Origin: Bdellovibrionales bacterium RIFOXYA1_FULL_36_14
GTDB taxonomy: Bacteria; Bdellovibrionota; Bacteriovoracia; Bacteriovoracales; Bacteriovoracaceae
Direction: 5' to 3'
DNA length: 64,000 bases
Assembly (NCBI GenBank): GCA_001769975.1
Contig: MEPW01000048.1
Span: 36,398-100,397 of the forward strand
The notes under the pieces were generated by a model. That model did not search any database and was not told the origin of the DNA. It saw only the letters and a program-made list of their open reading frames with translations. The translations under genes were made by a program, and so were the position numbers. Shown one piece after another: positions 18,320 through 28,051 of the stretch (positions are counted from its first letter, which is position 1; every line of letters begins with the position of its first letter).

Positions 18320-19051
18320 ATGTTTATCAGGATTTTAGGTTTTTTGTTGCTAGGCCAGCTCATTTGTAATGTTTCCGCAAAAGATTTTGCCAACCAATAT
18401 ACCTCCTTTAGTTTGCCAGAAGGCTGGGAGTGTGGACTGGAAGGGTCTGAATGGGTTTGTCAGCATACCAATAAAGATAGAAAAAAAGAAGCGATTATTA
18501 TTTTGGCAGCGAAAATCAGAGGTAATCAAGATAACATCACTGATTACATGAGCTATCTCAAAAAAGTCAAATCCTTTACTTTGCCAGGGGGGAAAACCCA
18601 ATATAGCGAACCCAAATATACTAGCCAAAAAACTTTGCATAATCATCCCTGGATTGATTCACTTCACTTGGCTTCAGAAGTACCTGGTTTTTACACGCGG
18701 TATATGGCCACCATTAAAGAGGATTTAGGGATTGCGGTTACCTTTTCTGTGGCCAAAAGTCATTACAATGAATATCAAGGAGTTTTTGATCGGATCATTG
18801 AAACCCTTCGAGTCTTTAGAGATAAAACTAAAAGTTCTGATCAATATACTGCTAAGGGAGCTAGAGGTAGTCTACTGGGAGAGTCGGGTATTTATGATCC
18901 AGATGCCAACAATTTGGACATCCAAAGACAAAAACAAGGTAAACGTGATATTTCAGCTGCTGCAGAAGCTGGTTCATACTTGATTATGTTACTCATCTTC
19001 GGGGGGATCGGTTATTTTGTATATTCGAAGAAGAAAAAGAAAAAAAAATAA
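18320..19051 (+). CDS. Exported single-pass membrane protein, hypothetical
   Basis: A 243-aa protein of a family I do not recognise. Start ATG 18320 follows GGAG by five bases; the in-frame ATG at 18305 is less likely. An N-terminal signal (MFIRILGFLLLGQLICNVSA) is followed by a compact domain (NQYTSFSLPEGWECGLEGSE and onward) with two Cys, resembling small lipoprotein/PsbP-like folds that begin 'F.LPEGW'. A C-terminal membrane helix (YLIMLLIFGGIGYFVY) ends in a string of lysines, so the domain should face the periplasm. A strong terminator follows 20 bases after the stop. Confidence 0.65.
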   Translation: MFIRILGFLLLGQLICNVSAKDFANQYTSFSLPEGWECGLEGSEWVCQHTNKDRKKEAIIILAAKIRGNQDNITDYMSYLKKVKSFTLPGGKTQYSEPKYTSQKTLHNHPWIDSLHLASEVPGFYTRYMATIKEDLGIAVTFSVAKSHYNEYQGVFDRIIETLRVFRDKTKSSDQYTAKGARGSLLGESGIYDPDANNLDIQRQKQGKRDISAAAEAGSYLIMLLIFGGIGYFVYSKKKKKKK

Positions 19052-19070
19052 ATCCTAAATAAGTTAATAT

Positions 19071-19098
19071 AAAGGCCCTCATACAGGGCCTTTATATT
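19071..19098 (+). terminator. Intrinsic terminator
   Basis: AAAGGCCCT (19071-19079) and AGGGCCTTT (19085-19093) form a perfect 9-bp stem with a 5-base loop, followed by ATATTTG. It ends the 18320-19051 transcript. Confidence 0.8.
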
Positions 19099-19183
19099 TG
19101 GGTTGGGTAAGAAGTGCATACTATAAGTATCATAAAAAATTTGCTATGATGATTTTGCAAAGTTTAAGGGAGTGTTGTTTTTG

Positions 19184-20647
19184 ATGAGAAGCAAATTAAG
19201 TTTTATTTTATTGGGGTTTTGGTTTCTTACATATTTATCAAGCGTTCATGCTGCAGATAAAGAAAAAAAAACACCAGAAATACTTAAGAGAGAAATTGAA
19301 ATAATTTATAATAAAAGTGTAGAAAATCCTTGTTACCTTAATTGTGATGATCTCAACATTGGGGGAGCCGGTTCAATACCAGAATTCATCCGTTGTAAAT
19401 CCAAAGAAGAATTAGATCAGTATTATGCGTGTTATCGGTGGGGTGAGTCTGAACACAATGATTATATGGAAAAATATCGCCCGGCCCTCAGCAATTTATC
19501 CTCTATGATGTATAAAACGCTTGTGGAAGCTACTAATGATTCAAGCGTTAATGAACAGGCTATCGATGCAGTACTAAAGTGTAATTTATATAAAGAATCT
19601 TTTCATTGGCGAGGAGTTGATAATCCTGACGGAGCTAGTGGATTGGGGCAATTTACGGAAGATGGTCTTTATAAAATTAATAATATTTTAAGCAGAATTT
19701 CAGATTATAAGGAATTAGATTTTGCTGAAGAAATTAAAAAACTAGAAGAAAATTATGCAGCCGATGTATTAAACGCAAATCAAAAAAGAGTAGCATTTGA
19801 AAATGAGATAAAAGCAGTTGAAGCTGAATTAGCCACACTTCCAAGCAATCAGGAAAACGCCAAAAAAATTGCTGAACTTAGAAAGCAAAAAAACAAGGTA
19901 GCAGATGAACTTGCGGCAACGGATACCGCCTTTGCTAAAACTACCGCAAACTATACTGAGGAAGTTGCGAAATTGGATGCCCAAAAATTACGAAACGCTC
20001 AAGTCACAGGGTTGAAAAATTTATGGGATAGCTTTTGGGAAAATTATAATAAACACCCTGGGCATTTAAAAAAGCCAGATTTAAGTAAAGTCAGTAATTG
20101 GAACCCACCAACTCCTGCTTTAATGACCACCAAAGCATTTTTAGGAAATAAAAAAAATTATGAAATAGTTTTTCTTTATACTACCTTAACGATACTGGAT
20201 GACTATTTGGCATTAAACAAAACGGTAGAAGAGGTTTGTGCTAGCAAAAATATTTCGGCTTCCAAGCAGCCTGCTTTTGTGGAAAAGTTACTGGGTGCCA
20301 CCGCTATGTATAATATGGGCCCATATGGATTTAAAGTGAGAGCTATGACCCTTAAAAATGATCATCTGCGGTTTGACGAGTGGATTAAAAATATTAAAAA
20401 AAGCGATTCTGATTCGGATCAGAAAAGCGAAAACATTAATCATCTTATCAGTAATAAAAGGTGTGTGGAGGCAGGGAAAAATCAGCTTCCCTGTGATGCT
20501 AATGGTGAATTTACTAGCAAAGCGGAACCCAATTGTAACTGGACAAGTATGCCAAGTAGTCCTAGTAATCGAAGTGCTTGTCAGAATCAAAAAGTTCATA
20601 TGTGTATCGACCTACGACTAAGGAATTACGAATGTACTACAAAATAA
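19184..20647 (+). CDS. Lytic-transglycosylase-like exported protein with coiled-coil insertion
   Basis: About 487 aa. Start ATG 19184 gives the signal peptide MRSKLSFILLGFWFLTYLSS, cut near VHA-AD; GTG 19172 is the alternative. The SLT signature is present: YKESFHW near residue 141 supplies the catalytic Glu, GASGLGQFTEDG corresponds to the GLMQ motif, and AMYNMGPYGF near 375 matches the AYNxG motif. The last two are about 220 residues apart, far more than usual. A charged Glu/Lys/Ala coiled coil fills residues of about 184-270. The C-terminus is Cys-rich. It probably cleaves peptidoglycan in the periplasm. The next gene overlaps its end by 16 bases. Confidence 0.72.
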   Translation: MRSKLSFILLGFWFLTYLSSVHAADKEKKTPEILKREIEIIYNKSVENPCYLNCDDLNIGGAGSIPEFIRCKSKEELDQYYACYRWGESEHNDYMEKYRPALSNLSSMMYKTLVEATNDSSVNEQAIDAVLKCNLYKESFHWRGVDNPDGASGLGQFTEDGLYKINNILSRISDYKELDFAEEIKKLEENYAADVLNANQKRVAFENEIKAVEAELATLPSNQENAKKIAELRKQKNKVADELAATDTAFAKTTANYTEEVAKLDAQKLRNAQVTGLKNLWDSFWENYNKHPGHLKKPDLSKVSNWNPPTPALMTTKAFLGNKKNYEIVFLYTTLTILDDYLALNKTVEEVCASKNISASKQPAFVEKLLGATAMYNMGPYGFKVRAMTLKNDHLRFDEWIKNIKKSDSDSDQKSENINHLISNKRCVEAGKNQLPCDANGEFTSKAEPNCNWTSMPSSPSNRSACQNQKVHMCIDLRLRNYECTTK

Positions 20648-21099
20648 TCATAACTTTTTTATTTTGGGGGCTAGCAAGTCTCCCGGCTTATTCGAGTGAA
20701 TTGGATAAAGCATTTAAAAAATTAATTAGTAATTGTAATCAAAAGGATTTTGTAATTAATTTAGATAAATCTCAAGAAGTGTTTGATCGAGATTTTGTTA
20801 AATTTACCCCAGGTAATTTAAATCTATTAAGATTTAAAGAAACCGCCAAAAAGAAGAATATGCTTTGGAACTACCTTAGGATTTTTTTTCCATTTCATAT
20901 TCCCAAGTCGGATATTACTAAGTCTAATTATATGGATTGCTATTTAGAATTTTCTAAATTTAGAACTGATTTTAGCGAAGAAAATAATTCCAAGTGGCAA
21001 GTTTGTTTGCGGGCCTTTTATCGGGATAGTTTACCGGAATTTGAAAAGAAAATTTTTAAGTGTGCGGATCAAATCGTTAAAACCAAGACCAAGCAATAA
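20632..21099 (+). CDS. Small exported hypothetical protein
   Basis: A 155-aa protein. Start ATG 20632 gives MYYKIIITFLFWGLASLPAYS, a good signal peptide; the longer frame from 20578 does not. It overlaps the end of the transglycosylase-like gene, so translation is probably coupled and the two products may work together. The mature part has four Cys (SNCNQ, DCYLEF, QVCLRAF, FKCADQ), consistent with two periplasmic disulfides. No family recognised. Confidence 0.7.
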   Translation: MYYKIIITFLFWGLASLPAYSSELDKAFKKLISNCNQKDFVINLDKSQEVFDRDFVKFTPGNLNLLRFKETAKKKNMLWNYLRIFFPFHIPKSDITKSNYMDCYLEFSKFRTDFSEENNSKWQVCLRAFYRDSLPEFEKKIFKCADQIVKTKTKQ

Positions 21100-21100
21100 A

Positions 21101-21129
21101 AAAAAAGGGAATCAAATTGATTCCCTTTT
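21101..21129. terminator. Bidirectional intrinsic terminator
   Basis: AAAAAAGGGAAT (21101-21112) pairs with ATTCCCTTTTTT (21120 onward) around a 7-base loop. A-rich and T-rich flanks let it work on both strands: it ends the plus-strand gene at 21099 and the minus-strand V-ATPase operon. Confidence 0.85.
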
Positions 21130-21156
21130 TTTATTATATACTTTGATTGATAGACT

Positions 21157-21627
<471 letters not shown>

Positions 21628-21651
21628 TTATTTAATAATTTATTCGTTTTA

Positions 21652-23499
21652 TTATTTGGCTTTTTTAAATGGAGTATAAGTTCTACCTCCACCTGCAAAG
21701 CCTGCATTTTTATAAAATTCAACGAAGGTAAGTCTCAGTGGGTGAACAAAAGAACCAAGCGAAGCCAGTCCTAGATTGGCAGTATGCCCAACCGTGACAA
21801 ACACGATGAAAATAACATAATTTAAAACAGGAATTGGAATATTTAAAAACTCTGATCCGATAGAGTTGATAACAAAACCCAATATTCCGGAAGAAATTCC
21901 CAGCGCAAATAAGCGGATATAGGATAGCAAATCACCTAAAAAACCGGTAAGCGCATTATACAAAGCCCACACACCTTTGAGTGGTCTGATATATACTTTG
22001 GCATTAACGTCATTAAAAAAGAAAACCAAGAACAGTCCTAGACTCATGCCCATGCCGATCGTTCCACTGGAGGAATTTTTAGCCAGTTTAATTAAAGCGT
22101 AGCCAATTTTGAATGTGGGATCTCCTGCATTTTCTGGGGTCTGGGTTTTGAGATACCATAGCACCAGGAAGATAAAGAAAATAAAAAAGCCCAGTGGGGA
22201 CAGGGAAGCCAAGATACCTTCTTGGAACCATTTGTTGATCGCTTGTACTATGGTGCCAAATAAAATTTGGAAAAGACCTATCATTAAGGCCAGATAAAAC
22301 ATGTGCTCCGAAGTGAACATGGCCATGTCACTCATGACTGGCAGTTTGGTTTCAAAGAGATTAATACCGACGAAGGTACCTGTTAAAATCCCCCAAAAAG
22401 TGGTGGACAGACCCAGGAAAATTCCAAGTGCAAAAATTGGACGCAGTTTTTTGAATTTAAAAAAACCGATTGAAAAAAGTAGTGACATAAAAAGACCGTA
22501 GCCAGAATCACCCAGGCACATGCCAAAAAACATCACAAAAAAAGGAGCAAAGAAGGGGGTTAAATCCAGCTCAGCATAAGCCGGAAGCATAAACAACTTG
22601 GTAATCGGCTCAAAGAGTTGATTGAATTTATTATTTTTAAGCAGGATTGGAACTTTACTGAATTCTTCTTTGGGAATATTTTTTTCAATGATATAAACCA
22701 AATTTTCATCTCGGATTAATTCATTTTCAAGTATTATAGAAAGTTTTTCAGGAATCCATCCGATCAAGGTTGAAAAGCTTTCGTGGTAGTCAGTCAGTCC
22801 GCTTTTGGCCTTAAAGAAGTCAATTTTATCTAGATACTGGTTTAAAGCTGCTTGTACATGATTGTAGTATTTACCCAGTGAATTGTTTTTTGCGATAAGA
22901 TCATTTTTGACAGCATGAAGTTCTGCAATTTTTTTTCTAACTTCCAAGAGAGACATGTTGGGCAGAATAGTTTTTTCAATCGGGAGATCCCCAATATGAT
23001 CGGGATCAAGATTACGGTTTACCGTCACTAGATAAACTTTATCACCAGTATGATTAATGATTTCGTGGGGAATATTATCCAGATTGAGGGCGTCTAGCTT
23101 TTTTAAGGTGGTTATATAGTAATTTAAAGTAATTCCTGATTCTTCCAGTTTAAGTAAATCATCGGGATTGGCATTTCCCCAAGGAACAAGCTGGGCTTCA
23201 AAACGCAGAAGTTTTGCTTCTTCTTGGTTGAGTTCTTCGATTTGATCTCTATAAACAAAATGTTTACTTAAAACTTCCTTGATATCGCCTTGATAGATTA
23301 ATTGATCCGGTGTCGGCGCTTTAAAGTGGCGGTTATAGGCTTGCACTTCTCTAATAAAATGGACATCATTTTGAATAAGAGCGTGATCCACTTCGCCTTG
23401 TTCGATGTGTACTACACCCAAATTTTGTAAATTACTTAGCACTTCACTCACGTTATGATTTCTAATAACAAGATATAACTTGTTCATGGTTTCAATCAT
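21652..23499 (-). CDS. ntpI: V-type ATPase stator subunit I (a-subunit)
   Basis: A 615-aa subunit that carries the ion half-channels. The N-terminal ~300 residues are soluble and partly coiled-coil (KKIAELHAVKNDLIAKNNSL). The C-terminal half has about seven or eight membrane helices, beginning near YAELDLTPFFAPFFVMFFGM with the family motif GMCLGDSGYGLFMSLLF. The late helices include LSYIRLFALGISSGILG, where Arg is the essential rotor-facing residue, and FVTVGHTANLGLASLGSFVH. Length is at the short end for the family but complete. It overlaps subunit D by 4 bases, so translation is probably coupled. Confidence 0.93.
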   Translation of the reverse strand: MIETMNKLYLVIRNHNVSEVLSNLQNLGVVHIEQGEVDHALIQNDVHFIREVQAYNRHFKAPTPDQLIYQGDIKEVLSKHFVYRDQIEELNQEEAKLLRFEAQLVPWGNANPDDLLKLEESGITLNYYITTLKKLDALNLDNIPHEIINHTGDKVYLVTVNRNLDPDHIGDLPIEKTILPNMSLLEVRKKIAELHAVKNDLIAKNNSLGKYYNHVQAALNQYLDKIDFFKAKSGLTDYHESFSTLIGWIPEKLSIILENELIRDENLVYIIEKNIPKEEFSKVPILLKNNKFNQLFEPITKLFMLPAYAELDLTPFFAPFFVMFFGMCLGDSGYGLFMSLLFSIGFFKFKKLRPIFALGIFLGLSTTFWGILTGTFVGINLFETKLPVMSDMAMFTSEHMFYLALMIGLFQILFGTIVQAINKWFQEGILASLSPLGFFIFFIFLVLWYLKTQTPENAGDPTFKIGYALIKLAKNSSSGTIGMGMSLGLFLVFFFNDVNAKVYIRPLKGVWALYNALTGFLGDLLSYIRLFALGISSGILGFVINSIGSEFLNIPIPVLNYVIFIVFVTVGHTANLGLASLGSFVHPLRLTFVEFYKNAGFAGGGRTYTPFKKAK

Positions 23500-24086
23500 A
23501 AGACTGCCGCCTTTCTTTTCTTGACGATTTTTTGACTGGCACGATCCAGGTTTTCCTCGTCTGCCAAAAACCGTTTAATTTTTATAATGGCCTCTTCAAA
23601 GGCAGGAATTTGAACTTTTTCGTATAAATTCACTTTTTGTGTAGTTTTTTTCCTAGCATATTCTAAAATCTCAATTTTCTTTTGTTCAATTTTTAAAACT
23701 ATTTTAAGTTTGGCAATATGTTTAATGAGTTCAGTTCCGTCTAAAAACCAAGAAGGATTGTTAAAAACGCTAAAATCTTTTATCTCAAACTCTACATCAT
23801 CTAGAGTGGGTATCGTAACTCCAGCAATTTTTTGTCCGTGAACTTTTAGTCCTTTAACAGAGACTAAATCTTTATATTCAGTAAAAAGAGAAAGCATCGG
23901 ATTGATCTTTGCGAGCTCCAGTCGGAGTTCTTCTTTGAGTATTTTAAGTCCATCTTTGTATTTTTTAACTTCGGCTCGAAGCGCAGATTCTTTATTTTTA
24001 AGGGTAGGTAAGGCCTTATAGCGCTGCTTTAATTGCTTTTCAATTTTTTGCAGTTCAGTTTTGTTATATTGAAACTTTAAGGCCAT
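23496..24086 (-). CDS. ntpD: V-type ATPase central stalk subunit D
   Basis: A 196-aa rotor-shaft subunit. Long N- and C-terminal helices (YNKTELQKIEKQLKQRYKAL at the start; EKVQIPAFEEAIIKIKRFLA near the end) form the antiparallel coiled coil inserted into the A3B3 ring. The C-terminus is basic (KIVKKRKAAVL). It lies between B and I, as in the bacterial E-x-A-B-D-I-K arrangement of Chlamydia, Treponema and Bacteroides. Confidence 0.92.
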   Translation of the reverse strand: MALKFQYNKTELQKIEKQLKQRYKALPTLKNKESALRAEVKKYKDGLKILKEELRLELAKINPMLSLFTEYKDLVSVKGLKVHGQKIAGVTIPTLDDVEFEIKDFSVFNNPSWFLDGTELIKHIAKLKIVLKIEQKKIEILEYARKKTTQKVNLYEKVQIPAFEEAIIKIKRFLADEENLDRASQKIVKKRKAAVL

Positions 24087-24105
24087 AAGAATAATCCTTT
24101 AAAAA

Positions 24106-25428
24106 TTAAGTTTCTTTCCAGTATTTATCAATCAAGACTTGTTTGATGCCTATTTCGTGTTTACCGAAATATTTGGCAAATAATCCCCAACAATGCTCAA
24201 GCATGGCATCAACCGTAATATTAATATCAATGGCCAGAATATTTTCTGAATAGTCTTTGGCAAAACTTAAGGCTCGCTTATCATATTCACTTAAATCAAA
24301 ACCGTTTTCCAGTTTGGTTTTAGCATTGGCAGCATCGGAATAAAGTCGTACGCAAGCATTCATAACCTGGGGGTGATCTTCTCTGGTTTTTTTACCAATA
24401 ACTAGTTGCTTGAGTCGTGATAATGATCTAAATGGATCAACGATAACTTTAGAGACATCCGTATCCATTCGAAGAAATAGCTGACCTTCGGTGATATAGC
24501 CGGTATTATCCGGAATGGCGTGCGTGATATCTCCCCCAGACAAGGTGGTAACCGCTAATATGGTGATTGAGCCACCAGATTGGAATTGGGCCGCTTTTTC
24601 ATAAATTTTAGCAAGGTCGGAGTAGAGTGATCCGGGCATAAAATCTTTAGTAGGGATTTGATCCATGCGGTTACTAACAATTGCCAAGGCATCACAGTAG
24701 AGGGTCATATCAGTAAGTAGAACTAAAACTTTTTCATTTTTTTCTACGGCAAAATACTCTGCTGCAGATAAGGCCATGTCAGGAATTAAAATACGTTCAA
24801 CGGGTGAATCATCTGTAGTGTTCATAAAACAAACGATTTTATCCAGGGCTCCGGCATTGTCAAAAACGTTTTTATAATAGAGATAATCATCAAAAAGCAT
24901 CCCCATGCCACCAAGAATAATTTTATCAACATCAGCTCTAAGGGCAACGTCGGCCATAACTTGATTGAAGGGTTGGTTAGGGTCAGCAAAAAAGGGAATC
25001 TTTTGGCCGGAAACCAGCGTATTGTTTAAGTCAATTCCTGCAATACCGGTAGCGATTAGTTCACTGGGTTGTTCTCTTTTAACGGGGTTAACAGTCGGTC
25101 CAGCTATTTCTACCACTTTACCATCAATCGCAGGCCCTCCATCAATGGGGTCACCATAAGCATTAAAAAACCTTCCACAAAGTTCATCGCTTACTTTTAA
25201 AATAGGCGGATGGCCAAGGAATACCACTTGGCTGTTGGTATATATACCACTGGTTCCTTGGAAAACTTGAAGGGTTACTTCATCGCCCACAATTTTTACC
25301 ACCTGGGCGGGTTTGCCATCCACCAAGGCCATCTCTTCGTTGGAGATACCTTCTGCTCTAACCGTGCAAGTGGCTTTGGTAATGGTAACTAAAGAAGTGA
25401 AGACCTTTTGAAATGCTTGTGTGTTCAT
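24106..25428 (-). CDS. ntpB: V-type ATPase subunit B
   Basis: A 440-aa regulatory nucleotide-site subunit of the head. It lacks a P-loop, as expected for B. Typical segments are FNAYGDPIDGGP, SGQKIPFFADPNQPFNQVMA, ERILIPDMALSAAEYFA, VLVLLTDMTLYCDALAIVSN and the PGSLYSDLAKIYEKA motif. It starts within the last codons of subunit A (4-base overlap) and ends 19 bases before D, so A, B and D are one transcript. Confidence 0.95.
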   Translation of the reverse strand: MNTQAFQKVFTSLVTITKATCTVRAEGISNEEMALVDGKPAQVVKIVGDEVTLQVFQGTSGIYTNSQVVFLGHPPILKVSDELCGRFFNAYGDPIDGGPAIDGKVVEIAGPTVNPVKREQPSELIATGIAGIDLNNTLVSGQKIPFFADPNQPFNQVMADVALRADVDKIILGGMGMLFDDYLYYKNVFDNAGALDKIVCFMNTTDDSPVERILIPDMALSAAEYFAVEKNEKVLVLLTDMTLYCDALAIVSNRMDQIPTKDFMPGSLYSDLAKIYEKAAQFQSGGSITILAVTTLSGGDITHAIPDNTGYITEGQLFLRMDTDVSKVIVDPFRSLSRLKQLVIGKKTREDHPQVMNACVRLYSDAANAKTKLENGFDLSEYDKRALSFAKDYSENILAIDINITVDAMLEHCWGLFAKYFGKHEIGIKQVLIDKYWKET

Positions 25429-27212
25429 TCATTTTCTCCGGCGATTCTTTTTTCTGCCATAAACTCATCGAGTTTGGTTTTATATTCATTAAATTCTTCT
25501 GATTCAAATTTTGAATAGTTCATTTGTTTTAAAAGATTAATAACATTTTTAAAGAAGTGTTGAACTTCTTCAAAACCTTTGAAATCAAATTGTGCGTTAC
25601 AAATATCGAGAATGAATTCCATCATGTATTTTTGTCGTTCTATCGGAGAATAACAGTCGATTTTGTCGAAAGCGTCTTGTTGTAAAAAGGCAAAGTCGAT
25701 AACTTCTGATTTCCAGTAGCGATCATGATATTGAATGGGAACAGAGTCATCACCTAAAATATTAATTTGTTCGTAAGCTTCTTTACCTCTAAGGATAAAG
25801 TTTTTGGCCTTTAAAACGTTGTCGATCCAATTCTTGGCAATATGTTCTTTCATATATTCTTGGACACCTTCGTATTCAAGATATTTTGAGTAACTGTCGA
25901 CGGGATCAACCGCAGGATATCTTTTAGAGTCGGCCCTGGATTGAGCAAGAGCATAAAAACATCGCGCCGCTTTTTTGGTGGCTTCGGTTACCGGTTCTTT
26001 TAAGTTTCCACCAGCAGGGGAGACGGTTCCGATAAAAGTAATGGAGCCAGTTTTGCCGTTATTTAAAACTGCATATCCACTGCGGGCATAAAAACTCGAA
26101 ATGATCGCGGTAAGGTCCATGGGGAAAGCATCAGGGCCTGGTAGTTCTTCCATCCTATTGGAAATTTCTCTAAGGGCCTGGGCCCATCTGGAAGTTGAGT
26201 CAGCCAGAAGTAAAACTCTAAGTCCCATTTGACGGTAATATTCGCCAATAGTCATGGCGGTATAAACCGAAGCTTCTCTGGCGGCAACTGGCATGTTGGA
26301 AGTATTACAAATGATAATGGTTCGTTCAATTAATTTTCTTCCGGTGCGCGGATCTTCGAGTTCAGGAAATTCCTTGAAAATTTCCACAACTTCGTTGGCG
26401 CGTTCTCCGCAAGCAGCAACGATAATTAAATCTGCCGAGGCGTATTGGGAAATATTATGTTGTAAAACAGTTTTACCGCAACCAAAAGGGCCTGGAATAA
26501 AACCAGTTCCGCCTTCCATCATTGGATTGAGTGTATCCATGATTCGGATTCCAGTTTCAAGCAATTTAAAGACTCGCTTTTTTTCTTTGTAGGCGCTAAT
26601 CGGTAAGTATACTGGCCATTTCTGATACATACTGACTTCAACTAATTCATCACCATCCATTTTTTTCAAAGTGCATACAATGTCTTTTACTTTATAATGT
26701 CCTTTGGGTTTGATAGAGGCAATTTTATATTTTCCTTTAAGGTTAAAAGGAACCATAATTTGGTGATCAAACCAGTTTTCTTTGACATGACCTAGCCAAT
26801 CTCCAGCAGCCACGGTGGCGTTTTGTTCCGTCGTTGGAATAAATTCATATTCTTTTTCTAGTTCGATAGCAACGTTATAACTTCCTCGTTTTAAAAATGT
26901 ACCCGGGATTTTGTCCAGATCATTTTGGAGACCATCTAGGTTTTTGGAAAGTAGTCCAGGCCCGAGTGTTACTTGTAACATATTGCCGGTAAATTCCACT
27001 GGATCTCCAACCTTAACACCTCTGGTACTTTCAAAAACTTGAATATTAACAAGACCGCTTTGTACTTTTATGGCTTCAGCCATCAGTCTTTCTCCAGTCT
27101 TAGAACAAGTGACGTAACATATTTCCTTATTCATGACGGGGGCGTTTATTTTAACGCTGATGAGGTTTTGAACGATTGCAAAGACAGATCCTTTTCTGGT
27201 TTCAGTTGTCAT
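25425..27212 (-). CDS. ntpA: V-type ATPase catalytic subunit A
   Basis: A 595-aa catalytic ATPase. The P-loop is GPFGCGKT at residues 241-248, followed by AACGERANEVVEIFKEFPEL. VLLLADSTSRWAQALREISN and the PGPDAFPMDL segment complete the catalytic core. The bulge ('non-homologous') domain of A-type subunits is present at about 110-190. Full family length. It sits directly after the DUF2764 gene and overlaps B by 4 bases. Confidence 0.96.
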   Translation of the reverse strand: MTTETRKGSVFAIVQNLISVKINAPVMNKEICYVTCSKTGERLMAEAIKVQSGLVNIQVFESTRGVKVGDPVEFTGNMLQVTLGPGLLSKNLDGLQNDLDKIPGTFLKRGSYNVAIELEKEYEFIPTTEQNATVAAGDWLGHVKENWFDHQIMVPFNLKGKYKIASIKPKGHYKVKDIVCTLKKMDGDELVEVSMYQKWPVYLPISAYKEKKRVFKLLETGIRIMDTLNPMMEGGTGFIPGPFGCGKTVLQHNISQYASADLIIVAACGERANEVVEIFKEFPELEDPRTGRKLIERTIIICNTSNMPVAAREASVYTAMTIGEYYRQMGLRVLLLADSTSRWAQALREISNRMEELPGPDAFPMDLTAIISSFYARSGYAVLNNGKTGSITFIGTVSPAGGNLKEPVTEATKKAARCFYALAQSRADSKRYPAVDPVDSYSKYLEYEGVQEYMKEHIAKNWIDNVLKAKNFILRGKEAYEQINILGDDSVPIQYHDRYWKSEVIDFAFLQQDAFDKIDCYSPIERQKYMMEFILDICNAQFDFKGFEEVQHFFKNVINLLKQMNYSKFESEEFNEYKTKLDEFMAEKRIAGENE

Positions 27213-27226
27213 TACTTGATCCTTCC

Positions 27227-28045
27227 TTAGTTATTTAAATCCTTGAAAATGTTTTGTTCATTTGAAAGCTCGTTAGTTATTTTTTCAAAAATATCACGAC
27301 CTTTTATTTCATCAAAGGTTACTTTTCTTTGAAGAAGGAATAACTTGAGATAAAAGGCAATGATTTGGTTGAAGCTAAAATAATCATACGTTAATTCTTC
27401 ATCAATAAATTTAAAACGCATTTCTATGAGTTTTAATTCTCGCTCGTGCAAATTACTTTTCTCAAACATCTCTACGTATGCATAGAGCCAAGTGTAATTA
27501 TAACCCAGTCCAAAGTCTGGGGAATTATTGTGTAACAAATTTTCAGATAGGCTGTGTAAATTAAGAATATTTTTACTGCGATCCACTTTGTACTTTCTAG
27601 TCGAAAGTGCAGTTGCAAAATTCTTTAGGTCATAATCAAATTGAATAAATTTTCTTAAAAAAGGATAGGGTAGTGATAATAAATAATTATAGTACAAAAG
27701 GGTCAGTTCGTTTTCCAGACTATAGTAGGGATAGGATCTTTCGTTAAAGCTCTTTTTTTCTAAAAAATTTTGGATGTAAGGCAATAAGTTTTGCGGATCC
27801 TTAATTTCTTCGATCAGCTCATCCTTAGTGAAGTTGCCAAAAGGAAAGAATTCGTCGCGGTTTTCTAGTCTGTTAATGAGGTTAATATTGTCAAAATGGC
27901 TGCGTAGAGCAGTCAAACAAACCATATCTTTCGGATCAATGACATCTAAAAGGTCTAGGGTAAACTCATCTGGTGAGATAGGTAACTTTGTATCAAAAAA
28001 GGTAATCTTCGGTAAGGAGGTTACAAAATAATAATATTGTTTCAT
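27227..28045 (-). CDS. DUF2764-type V-ATPase accessory subunit (C-like)
   Basis: A 272-aa protein starting MKQYYYFVTSLPKITFFD, typical of the DUF2764 family found between E and A in bacterial V-ATPase operons. It is predicted to stand in for subunit C (the socket between rotor and stalk), though this is an inference from position and helical make-up. It starts 6 bases after the subunit E stop. I found no separate F or G gene in the operon, as is usual for this operon type. Confidence 0.82.
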   Translation of the reverse strand: MKQYYYFVTSLPKITFFDTKLPISPDEFTLDLLDVIDPKDMVCLTALRSHFDNINLINRLENRDEFFPFGNFTKDELIEEIKDPQNLLPYIQNFLEKKSFNERSYPYYSLENELTLLYYNYLLSLPYPFLRKFIQFDYDLKNFATALSTRKYKVDRSKNILNLHSLSENLLHNNSPDFGLGYNYTWLYAYVEMFEKSNLHERELKLIEMRFKFIDEELTYDYFSFNQIIAFYLKLFLLQRKVTFDEIKGRDIFEKITNELSNEQNIFKDLNN

Positions 28046-28051
28046 GGAAGA

